DNA from: Diphasiastrum complanatum
Taxonomy: Eukaryota; Streptophyta; Lycopodiopsida; Lycopodiales; Lycopodiaceae
Assembly (NCBI GenBank): GCA_029204225.1
Contig: CM055097.1
Location: forward strand, 684,001-748,000
Reading direction: 5' to 3'
Length of the DNA: 64,000 nt
In this document: in pieces, positions 54,701 through 64,000 of the stretch
Numbering within the stretch: position 1 is the first letter of the stretch
Layout of the letters: each line of letters opens with the position of its first letter
Translations under genes and position numbers: made by a program
Notes under the pieces: generated by a model
What the model was told of the DNA's origin: nothing
What the model saw: only the letters and a program-made list of their open reading frames with translations
The model's database searches: none

Positions 54701-55585
54701 CATGCGTGTCCGTGCATGATAATACACTAAATTCATTCACACGATGCTAGATTACTGTGATCACAATTTCTAAACCAATGTGGTCTATAACTGTGGTCGT
54801 CTTTCACCTATGACTTTAACTGTTATTGTTAGTATTTTAATTTGATGAAGTTGATTTTGGGTAGCATTATATTGTACTTTGCGAGCAACACAAGCTAGCC
54901 AATGATACGCATGGGAGCTACGTGGCGGCAATTTCTAAAAATTCAAAAATTATAAATCAATTCGCTAGTCCAAATGAGTTATGTTATGTAGATTTCATTT
55001 TTAGACTCCTTTCTATTAGTCTATGTGGACGCCAAAGTTTAAAATAAAAATAAAAGAATCGTTTGGAAAGGCCGTTTTTCAGTTTCGAATTTATGTAATG
55101 CCCGCTTCTACTATGCCCTCTCTCCCGTTCGCTTCTCTTGCACTCGATGTCCCACTTCTCTATGCCATGGATGAGGGGCGGTGATCATGTGACCACATTC
55201 CATGTTGTTGTTTTATAACTATCAAACAACAGTGCAAAATTCAACAACCCTTGTCACAAAACAACAAGCACAAACTTCATGCTACTACTACACTAATATT
55301 TCAATTCTTACAAGATTAACACATAACAATAATGGTTCAAAACACAAACTCACTCTATAATGGCTCTACATACACCACCAAAGACAGCCATGAGACTTTC
55401 TCATTGACCTTACAAACCCAACAATGATTTATGATTTCAAGGAAATATTGTACTTTTTCACTGAATGTTTCAAATCATGAAATTCTAACCCAATATATAT
55501 TAACTTTTTGGAATCTCAGAACAACATGCACAAAACCAACAACTATTTACCACAAAGCTTGTCTTGTTATTGGAGATCACCCTGT

Positions 55586-55591
55586 TTTATT
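55586..55591 (-). terminator. GLP4 polyadenylation signal
   Basis: AATAAA on the minus strand, about 240 bp past the stop, aligned with the other copies. Confidence 0.55.
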
Positions 55592-55832
55592 CCATGTGTC
55601 AGAGTTAAACAGACATACTTTTTAAAAGTTAAACAGACTCAAAGTATTTTTCTCCTGTAGATCTCGAGCACTTTCTAGCATCCACTAAGCCTCGACGCAC
55701 ACATAAATATAAAATGTTCAGATGTCTTAAATTTTATGATTGGAAGCTTCAAAAGCATCCATGAATTGCATGACCGTAATATTTCTGAACTGATTTTCCA
55801 AATTCCACATCAATAAGTTACAACATCTTCAA

Positions 55833-56501
55833 TCAAGAGTTGAACTTAGACTTGAGGCTCTCAACTTTCTTCTTGCCAATGCTAAACGCCTTCTCAAGCA
55901 CTGCATTACTAATGCCACTGCCAAACAATGCATTGGGTATCAATTGAACTCCAGGATTTTGACTATTCAAGGCGGCGATCGCTAATGCGGGTACCTTGCC
56001 TACGTTGATCTGAAAGTGCAGAAGACCTTTGGGAAAAATAAACAAGTCTCCTTTCTGTAGAGTTTGAGCAAACAAAGTGTTTGCTGCATCCACAAACCCC
56101 ACATGAAGAGTGCCTTCTGCAAGATAGAGGACTTCTGTAGCGCGCGGGTGAGTGTGGAGAGTCACCAGTCCTCCTGGTGCAAAGTCCAGACGTGCCATGG
56201 ACAGGCCCAGAGTGTTAAGAGCGGGGAATTGGGCTGCAAAAGCAGGAGTTACTGCAGACCCCGCTTCGTTAGAAGTGCTGCCAGGCTTGCCTAACCCATG
56301 GAACGCGAAGTCCGAAGCATTTACAGCTGAGGGATCTTTGCAGATGAGACCATTCAATAGGATTGTGCTCGGTTGTGCCACACAAAAGTCCTGCAGCGGG
56401 TCAGCGTCGTTTGCAAGGACTGGGACAATAGTGAGACCGACAAACATGACGAATACGCAGAAGCCGGACTTCATAGATCCTCGAGCTGAAGAGTTGTTCA
56501 T
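55833..56501 (-). CDS. Germin-like protein, copy 4
   Basis: Intact, 222 aa. Signal segment GFCVFVMFVGLTIVPVLA, C40/C54, NAS site at 61-63, ligands H116, H118, E123 and H162, KGD at 150-152. It is the most diverged copy, with about 16 differences from copy 2 by eye, including Y133H just after cupin box 1, L165I in box 2 and an Asp to Gly in the C-terminal helix region. No indel or nonsense change. Like the others it should be a secreted Mn-binding cupin; H133 is near the barrel entrance in family models and could matter, but this is inference. Confidence 0.93.
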   Translation of the reverse strand: MNNSSARGSMKSGFCVFVMFVGLTIVPVLANDADPLQDFCVAQPSTILLNGLICKDPSAVNASDFAFHGLGKPGSTSNEAGSAVTPAFAAQFPALNTLGLSMARLDFAPGGLVTLHTHPRATEVLYLAEGTLHVGFVDAANTLFAQTLQKGDLFIFPKGLLHFQINVGKVPALAIAALNSQNPGVQLIPNALFGSGISNAVLEKAFSIGKKKVESLKSKFNS

Positions 56502-56833
56502 TGCAGCAAACGCGATTGCAGTCGGAGGGATTCAAGATTGCGAGTCACAAGAGGAACCAGAGCTTGAAGGTAAGCGATAACCAAAGTAATTTTCAGATAT
56601 GGAGATTATTGAACCGTTGCCGAAACGGCTTGATCAGCCGTCACTTTATGAACAGTAGCCTAACTTCCTTCGCAGGCTTTTTGATGTGGATACTTGATTG
56701 CTAATATCAAAGCTCAGGAGCACAAAGAGAACATTCAAGAAAGAACTCCTTGCAGAGGAAGTGTCGAAGGGTGATTGTGACACTCTTGCTCTGAAATGAG
56801 CTGCTCTTGTTGTCGAAACTTGAACTCTAGGGC

Positions 56834-56842
56834 TTTTAAATA
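56834..56842 (-). promoter_or_regulatory. GLP4 TATA box
   Basis: TATTTAAAA on the minus strand, about 335 bp before the ATG, same flanks as in copies 1-3. Confidence 0.6.
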
Positions 56843-57800
56843 AATGGACATGGACATCGCCAGCAAGACCGCGTCCATGAGCGAGGAGTTTAAACTTTTG
56901 TGTGTTTTGCTGTGGGTCACAGCCCACTTCAGACGGCAGTAAGCTCCAAGCATTTATCGGAGTAACTATGTCTTCATCATCAATATTCTCGGCTTTGGAA
57001 AACTAGCGAAACGAGCAGTGAATTATAGTCATCAGCATTCAGATGCTTAAAATGGCAAGCCTGGGATGCCAACATTACACCCCATAATTAACCCTCAACA
57101 CAAGTCTATCGGACTTTCAAAGAATAAGAAAGAATAAATTTAGCTGCAGCTCATTTCTGAGTTGACTTTCCGAAGTTTTCATGTAATCTGGAATGCAAAC
57201 AACACAGTTCGCTTAGAGCTTGGTGCATGAACCTGTCTGGCTACTGTAAGAATAAGATAACATTAAGCATCATTGCAGCTGAATCGCTCTGTAGTCAGAT
57301 GAGGTTTTAGTCTGAAGTTTGAACTAAAACGCGTGAGGAGAACTTGATTATGATCGTGTTTTCACGTTTCCTCACAGAAAGTTTCAGTGATGCCCTTCTC
57401 CCTCAAAATGTAATTAATTGCCTTCAAGACCATGTAATTTTATTATTATTTTACATATATTTTGATTCCACATTACCTCCACCATCAATCTATTGGAGCA
57501 TGAAGCTCTTCAATATGCATGCAAGGGGCCGTTTATTACATGAATCATTCAAGGGTTCATAAATAAGATGGATTACAACATTTAATGACAACATTCTTTT
57601 GTAAAGCTATGGTTTTGATTATAGTAACAGCCCCAAGTGCACAATAAGAGTGACTATGCTTGACTTTATATGACATCGCGTTACATCAAGAGTGGCTATC
57701 CTAGCTTTATAAGATTATAGCGAAGATTTTAATTGGCCATGATCCATGATATTTATACACCCATTAAGATGCCTTGATTCCTAGTTTCCACATCGTCTTT

Positions 57801-59150
57801 CTCCGTGTTTTGATTGTGAAGTAGAGCTACAACTTATATATGTTTTATGATATTTTTGTTGAATGAATGGACGGTCAGTGTAGCCATCAAGGCATTTCAT
57901 GAATGGAAGTAGAATGGAGGGTTTGCAAGCTAATTATACTATCATTGAATGGCATTAGATTATATTTACCAAGCATTTTGAAGTTAACCAACCCTAGTTG
58001 CTTAACACATTGCAAAAAAAGTTAAGCTGAGCTTGAAAATGGCCCTATAATGATTATCATATAGGACAGTGAGGAAAAACCAAAAATTATTATTTTTAGA
58101 AATTTTTTATGCATATGCACATTCTATTTTCAATAAGGCGAAAGACTCAAAAAGCAGCAACACTTCAAAGATATAGCTGGCACCATTTTCAAAGATGTCG
58201 CCATTCCTAAAATTAATATGTCATTTCCAAATATTCAGATTAGCTTCTTATAATTTTTTTATCTTATTTTACTATTTGAAACTCATATTGTTAGGCCGAT
58301 TCTGGGCCAATGTAATATGTTTAAAACATGTAGAAGGTAGATGAGATCAACATGGGTCATGTATGTAAATTGGTACTATTGTTGATTAAATGCAGTTAAA
58401 ATAATGGCAAGTTAGGGGGAAAGGTTGTTTTCGGTTGTTAGTTCGGAATGGAAAAGTCGTATTCGGGCAGAGAGGAACAAATTTAGTCGAACGGATCGAA
58501 AAGCATTTGCTGGTGTAACGGTTGCAAACCTTATCGGCCTTACCGATGGAAGTTGCACTGACCGCGAGGGAACCACATACAAAGCAATGGTGGTACTTGC
58601 AGAGTTTTGCGAAGACTTGTTGCGGTGAGTTCTAAAGTGTATAAATAAGGGGGCCTTGACCGAAGTAAGGGACTTTTGGTTTTACGCTGGATGTAGAAGT
58701 GTAGCCAAGCGTCAGATGGGTGAGAGCCGAGTATATGGGAGTTTGTGGTGCAAATTCTACATCAAGATGCAGGTTGCAAGAATAATTGCCTTGCTTAAGA
58801 CCTTTTAAGCAGATGCAGTGTAGAATTGTATTATCGACTCTATTGTGTAGAACTATATCTTTGATTGTTTAAGATGGAATGGAATTTCAATGTAGAATTT
58901 CTCTTTGTATCATCCTTGGTGTGATGTCATTTACAGTTTTGTGAGATGAGCTTATTCTGTAATTTATTGTACTATTTTTCATAGACAAAGATATGGAATA
59001 TCATCTTGTTGTATGGACTTGCTGTATCCACTATTGTGGGTTGATGTTGGTTACAATTTAGTATGGTGGACTCAATCTGTTATTGGTTCCGTTGCTGCAT
59101 AAGGGTAAAATTTGAAGGGTAGTGATTTTGAATTGTGGGTAGAATTACAG
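57801..59150. other. Spacer with a possible plus-strand LTR promoter
   Basis: No gene supported. A 67-codon plus frame (58425-58628, with SRTDRKAFAGVTVANLIGLT) has no recognised domain; it sits just before GTGTATAAATAAGGG at 58638, a TATA-like word, suggesting an LTR or lost promoter. The rest is AT-rich. Confidence 0.3.
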
Positions 59151-61082
59151 ATTGTGGAGGAAGAGTTTGTACCAATATCTTCTGGAGCGAGTTTTTAGAT
59201 CCGAGTCCAACTACAGTTCTTTGTGGAATGGATGTGACACCAGTAGGTTGTTGGAAATTAACCCCACAGTTGCCTCCTTGGTGAATGATAACTTAGACAG
59301 CCAATTACTTGAAGAACGTCTACAACGGACTTTCGACTAATCACCAACAAAGGGTAACCAATCCCATTATAATTTTAAGTTCAGATGTTAAGTTTAATAA
59401 CTTGAAGTCATTGAAGACTTGGCCATCTTCAAGGACTTCCACAAAACTTGCAGTTAGAACAAGTTTGCAGATTTACATTGTTTTCGAGACAGTCTACAGA
59501 AATGAACTATGTTCGAGACAGTTTCGAGACAGCTTCACAAAAGTTTTGCGACAGTCCAAAAGTTCAACTATTTTAAACACCCTCGACTTTTTCGCGAAAT
59601 GTTTGCAACAATTCAAAAGTTCAAATAATTTTTAAACACCTTCAACATTGTTCACAAAAAGTTCGCGAAGAGAGAGAAAATTTTTGAAGGTCATCCATTT
59701 TTCATGTTAAACTGTTTTGAAGACACATTCACCTTTTTAAGAGCACCTTCGCCTTTTTCGCAAAATCCTAAAGAGAGAAAAATGCCGAAGGTCATCTACT
59801 TTAAACGAGGAACATTCCCAGCCACTTCTCAAATATGCAAAGTGAGAGAAAGCCACTTCCCTTATAAAGTGAAGTGAGAGAATTTGCAACGCCCTCATCC
59901 ACGTCAACATTCCCTATGGGTTGACAATATACACTATGTACAATTGTTACAGAAGCCATATACTTCCAAGTACAAGTGGCTTACCTAATTAGGTGACAAT
60001 CATTTATTGTAGTTAATACATGGATGAAAACTATAAATAGATCATCCAAGCACAGATTGTTGGTTGCTCCGTATGAAACGCATTATTTGAGCCTCCCAAT
60101 TACGCTGTCAATTTTGGTTGTAATTGCTATTTGTATTGTGCTTCAGTATAATATAGTAGCAGCTTGTCTTTTATCTATGTACTTCATAGGTGAATGCATG
60201 TTGTGATTGAATGCACTTTCATTGTTGTTTGATCGCGCTTGTATACTCACTCTGATCAGAACACTAACGTCTATGACTCCTCAGTTTCTGATCCGACGAT
60301 GGCTGTGTTTGATGCTTGCTAGAGAGTTAATAACAGTCAGATCTAACATGGATGAAGCAGATTACCAGTTTGCAAAAGTTGAAAATCAGAGAATCTCAAG
60401 ATCTTGTCAAAAAACACTCTAAAAGAGCACTTTTTTCATGATTTTTGGAGATCTCCTGGGAGATAGCTCTTAAAACTTGGACAATCACTAGATCTAACCC
60501 AGATGCATCTATGAGAATCCCTGCGAGAGTTACTGATGGAAAAAACATCATTTTTTAGTGTATGCGAGTGTTTCATGAAGCAGGATCTTCAGAACCTTCG
60601 TAGAGCATCAAAATCATCATACCAACCTTCGCAAGGGGCAAATCAGAGCAGTGAAATTAGCCTGTCTACATGGTTTTATCTTGAAAATCCAACCACAGGA
60701 ACAAGTTGTGCGAGCATTCACTCCCTGCGAGGGTTGAACCCTCGTAGACTGTCAGAACCCTCGCAGAACCTTCGCAGGATAGCCAAATCACCTTCTGAAC
60801 TCTCGTAGACTTCTCTGATGTCTTAGAATTTTGTGAAGAAGGTCCCTGCCAAAGTTTGGGTGAAACTGAACAAGGGAAAGTGGATTTCACCTAATATGCA
60901 CTCTAATTTCCGCTATATAAAGGCTGAATTCGAGTCAGTTGTCACCTTTCCTAGCGAAGCTTTGCTCAATTTTTTATCGAATTTTCCAAGTTCTCTGAAT
61001 GCGACCAAACTTCATACAAGCCATCATCTGCATACTCTGGGCCAGATCTACGCTCTGAACTGCTGTTCTTAGCATCTAACAC
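59151..61082. other. Probable LTR/leader debris, CTTCGC-rich
   Basis: No domain recognised. Words such as CCTTCGC, CCTCGCAG and AAAGTTC recur between 59430 and 60830. ACTATAAATAGATCATCC at 60030 is a TATA box in the plus orientation. The organisation (TATA, about 1 kb, then an ORF at about 61172) could be an LTR and leader, but no primer site was found. Confidence 0.3.
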
Positions 61083-61171
61083 TTGTTATTCACTATTTTT
61101 CTCGTTTTCACCTCTTTTTACCTTTTTCACTGTTTTTTTTTACATTTTCGCACTTTAACTATCACCACTAA

Positions 61172-61547
61172 CATGGCCTCCTCATCTTATGAATACTCTG
61201 GCACCAAGCGAGTGATCCAGCGCGAGATGCCCTCAGCCACCCAGACTTGGTCGTTGCCTTCTAATGCCCTGATTCAACCATGGCTTCAGACTGCTGGCCC
61301 ACTTCTAGAGACAATGGATTTTTACCCGACGCTTTTCAGCTCTATGCCCTTCATGCTTACGCCACCTAGGAAGTGCCAAAGTCACGTTTTGACTTCCTGT
61401 ACCAAGGTACCACGTACAGGAGCCCTCCCCATTCGATCTCCAGCTCCTTCTACAAATCGCAGCCATCCACGGCCATCTGCCAGTATCCTCACACAGCTAG
61501 GGTGCCTTCCTGTAGAATTTTACAGATCCAAAAAATTCCACCTATAG
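61172..61547 (+). other. Unrecognised 125-codon frame
   Basis: The plus frame from the ATG in ACTAACATGGCCTCC reads MASSSYEYSGTKRVIQREMP and TWSLPSNALIQPWLQTAGPL; the later part (HVLTSCTKVPRTGALPIRSP) is low in coding character, perhaps after a frameshift. The Kozak-like context and the TATA at 60030 are suggestive. It may be the N-terminus of a gag-like or lineage-specific protein; no family recognised. Confidence 0.3.
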
Positions 61548-61629
61548 TGAGAAATCAATGATTTTTCCTCTTAAAACCCTAGCTGTGTCTCTATTCCATA
61601 GCTTCAGAGATGAACTGTTGCCTCATTGC

Positions 61630-62970
61630 TTCATGGCTGACAGTGGCGTCTTAGCAACTCTACCTCCTGATAACAGATTTGTAGAGAGTTTAGGAACATA
61701 CAAGACTTTTGACAGTAGTTTGAATTGATCATGCTGGAACTTAATCTTACGGTACCTTCACCTTCAATAGTATGAGTGATATCATCACCAAGATGAACAT
61801 ACTTCTTTGTGCTGTTAAGGCGTATAGGAATGAAAAATCTCACAATGATTGGTCATGTGTTGAGTAGCTCCAGAATCCAGAAACCACGAATCATCCGAAT
61901 TCACGTTTTTGTCTTTGACCATAAAAGCGCCTTTGTCCATTTTGACTTCAAGAGATGCTGTAACTATATTTGTTTGTTGATTTGGTTGCTTGGCTACATT
62001 CTTTGCTTTGAGAATACGACAATCCTGGATCTTGTGGTTATTGCATTTGCAATACCTGCAAAACATCTTCATCTTCGACGAATGTGGATTTGATGATTGT
62101 TCTTGACTTTGAGTCTGTTTCTGATTCGATATAGATTGCTTGGAGCTTTTTTGCTTCTGTCATTTCGAGCCCTTGTTGACATATAGGGCATGAGATGATG
62201 AAGTAGACGTAATGTCTTGACTTCTTCGATTATCTTCTTGCAACAACATAGTGGTAACTCTGGTAAGAGTTAAATCTGAGTGTGTCGTAATGATCATCAC
62301 TCAGTTCTCATATGTAGAGAGCATGCTCAAAAGCAATGTCATAATTGCGTCTTGATCATCTATGACTGATCCGACAGCAGCCATCTCTTGCAAGAGATTC
62401 TTAAACTTATTAATATGATTCTGAAGGTAATCATTATTCGACATCTTGAGTGTGAAGAATTTCCTTCGAAGATGCAACTTGGAAGTTACGTCTCTCACAT
62501 CATATAGTGAGCCCAGGATGTCCCAAACTTCTTTTGTATTTTTGGCTTCAGCTACGTGACCAATCTAAGTATTTGATATATTGAGGATAATAAGCGCGAA
62601 AGCTTTACCATCCTTCGATTTCCATTTCGAGTCTTATGTGTCGTCTTCATGCTTTACTTTGATACCTATAACAACTTCCCACAACTCATTGGCGATTAGC
62701 AAGTTCTTCATCTTAAATTTTCATAAATGATAATTGGTTTCATTCAGCTTGTCTACGATAAGACCGGCTTTACTTTGAGAATCCATCTGGAACTTTAGTT
62801 TGACGACATTAAAAGAGATATTGTGCTATGCTACAATTGAAAATCAATTCTTTGATATCGAAACAAATTGATTCAAACTAAAGAATAATTTGATATCGCG
62901 AAAGATATCAAGTATAACAGCTCGTGCTATGATATAGTATTAGGCCTTGAAGAATCAATGCTCTGATACC
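61630..62970 (-). pseudogene. Copia gag and protease start, minus strand
   Basis: From the primer site leftwards: the gag core (62301-62498, LRRKFFTLKMSNNDYLQNHI, FKNLLQEMAAVGSVIDDQDA), the zinc knuckle (CRYCKCNNHKIQDC, standard CCHC) and then the protease active site (SWFLDSGATQHMTNH) in 61815-62072, continuing to IRLNSTKKYVHLGDD in 61631-61843. Stops occur in gag (62500-62900). The element ends at about 61630, before integrase, so it is a 5' fragment. The same family is present at 5525-5715. Confidence 0.8.
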
Positions 62971-62971
62971 A
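62960..62971 (-). promoter_or_regulatory. tRNA-iMet primer binding site
   Basis: TGGTATCAGAGC on the minus strand is the classic copia primer site, complementary to the initiator methionine tRNA. It directly follows the LTR end CCAACA. Confidence 0.9.
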
Positions 62972-63680
62972 TGTTGGAAAGAGGTGTTGAAAGATAGGAC
63001 GAATAGACTCGAATAAAAAGAATTCGAATGACAAGAATAAAAACTTATCGTGCACAACAGAATAAAATATCTTCCTCTTTCTCTATGCATGACTATGCCT
63101 ATCAATTTTGAACAAAACAATAGTAATAAAAATCACGTTCGATCTTATAGTAACTAACTTTGAAATCATTAGTACTACAGTGATTACATATCCAAACATT
63201 GAAGCATTGAATTATCAAACAGATAATCAATCGTGAAGAACTACAGAAATGCATACATTCTGAGATGAACCTGAACGTAATAAGAAGATAGTATTGATTT
63301 AGTATGAAAATGAAACAGATGTAAATGAGTACAACAAGATGCGGATCAAAGCCGCATACTCTAAGCTATCTCTGAGCGGCTAAATATAAGTCTGAATTAA
63401 GCACAACTACTGATAAGCACTAAGCGCAATAGCAATCTCTAATGAACTCTAAAGAAGTGAGCTAGAATGCTCAGAAGTGTCCAAGCTCGTAGGCTTGAGA
63501 GAGAGGACGCTAACTATTCAATGCTTGATGATTGATCGTCATGCTTCAATACTAGTGATGTAGGAATATGAACAGCTATTTATACTATGCAATTAGATCA
63601 CCAAATGCGTCATCCAGTTGGTTGTGATGTGCTGACATCCATCCAGTTAGTACTTCTCAGAAATTACTTGCTAATAAATT
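62972..63680 (-). repeat. 5' LTR of the minus-strand copia element
   Basis: The inner edge is fixed by the primer site (minus strand ...TTTCCAACA then TGGTATCAGAGC). A TATA word (AGTATAAATAGCTG) lies on the minus strand at about 63573-63586. The outer edge is estimated from similarity to 3636-3665. Parts are repeated in inverted form at 3880-4070. Confidence 0.65.
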
Positions 63681-63691
63681 AATACAAGTCG

Positions 63692-63928
63692 GTGGCTTTG
63701 GTCGTAAACAGTCTGTCTGCAAATTTAAAGGTGAACTGTCACTTTGCAAAAATGAACATAAACTGTCATGAGAAAAATGTGAAAAATGCGGAGGTCTTCA
63801 CGAACGTCATTTCCTTAACATTTGAGGCTTTTGGCATTTTTGAGGCCAAAATGAAATCTCAACTTAGAGATAGGTTCATAGTTGTCAATAAGGGCCTAAA
63901 TAGTGTTGGTACTATTTTTGGCAAGTAG
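63692..63928 (+). other. Unrecognised 78-codon frame at the window end
   Basis: A plus frame with LSANLKVNCHFAKMNINCHE and later SQLRDRFIVVNKGLNSVGT. No domain or promoter; it may be chance or an exon that continues beyond the window. It lies outside the copia LTR. Confidence 0.2.
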
Positions 63929-64000
63929 ATAAGTGGATGAGGCCAATTTTGGACCCATTCTAATTTCAATTTGACTAAATTTGATACATTGCATCTAGAC

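Larger units (their letters stand above)
55085..57800 (-). repeat. GLP duplication block 4
   Basis: The 3' side (55085-55500) matches block 2 (CTACTACACTAA, CTCTATAATGG, CTTTCTCATTGACCTTACAA). The GLP region matches all. 57327-57380 keeps the GAACTAAAACGCGTGAGGAG tail of the divergent exon but its start is lost. 57476-57796 matches block 2 at 34610-34935. Confidence 0.75.

Noticed and set aside
1-64000. CRISPR arrays, bacterial operons, defence systems and rRNA genes
   Set aside because: No direct-repeat/spacer pattern, no Shine-Dalgarno-linked ORFs and no rRNA sequence; the content is plant nuclear throughout.

Overview
The window looks like nuclear DNA of a land plant with a repeat-rich genome. 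Evidence: four intronless germin-like protein (GLP) genes with a plant-type secretory signal and cupin motifs, LTR retrotransposons of the plant Ty1/copia and Ty3/gypsy kinds with tRNA-iMet-type and tRNA-Asp-type primer binding sites, non-LTR elements, long microsatellites, and long stretches with no coding content. The lineage cannot be fixed from sequence alone; the very high density of old broken elements would suit a fern, gymnosperm or other large-genome plant.

Backbone: four head-to-tail GLP genes on the minus strand at 16213-16881, 33104-33772, 48661-49329 and 55833-56501. All are 222 codons with no indel and keep the Mn-binding residues (H116, H118, E123, H162), so all look functional. 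Each lies inside a larger duplicated block that carries the 3' region (with an AATAAA signal about 230-270 bp past the stop), a roughly 330-nt leader, a TATA box about 360-380 bp before the ATG, and distal upstream DNA. That distal DNA contains decayed pieces of a second gene on the opposite strand, best seen as a 45-codon ORF at 17719-17856. Different block pairs retain different parts of the upstream flank, which allows the ancestral unit to be pieced together.

Spacers: 0-6.7 kb holds copia fragments in both orientations (one a short element with two recognisable LTRs) and a piece of a gypsy pol. 6.7-15.5 kb is a plus-strand gypsy element with gag, protease, RT and integrase, broken by nonsense codons and frameshifts and lacking RNase H. 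18.2-19.5 kb is the 3' end of a probable R2-like non-LTR element. 21.5-28.3 kb holds two plus-strand LTR ends with tRNA-Asp-type primer sites and a minus-strand gypsy element. 28.98-30.32 kb is a decayed multi-exon gene of unknown function with two credible introns. 31 kb is a copia gag. 36.2-36.7 kb has palindromic repeats and a tandem duplication. 38.1-42.2 kb is a hairpin minisatellite joined to a heptanucleotide, telomere-like satellite, interrupted by a broken APE-type LINE. 42.5-45.0 kb holds a decayed minus-strand gene with a cysteine/histidine-rich end. 45.0-46.5 kb is minisatellite. 50.9-54.7 kb is unclassified C-rich repeat DNA. 61.6-63.7 kb is the 5' end of a minus-strand copia element (LTR, primer site, gag, protease).

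In functional terms the window is a GLP tandem array, probably supplying apoplastic cupin proteins, that has been spread over about 40 kb by retrotransposon insertion. No RNA gene, CRISPR or bacterial feature was found. All calls were made by eye; similarity statements are from reading, not from a search.
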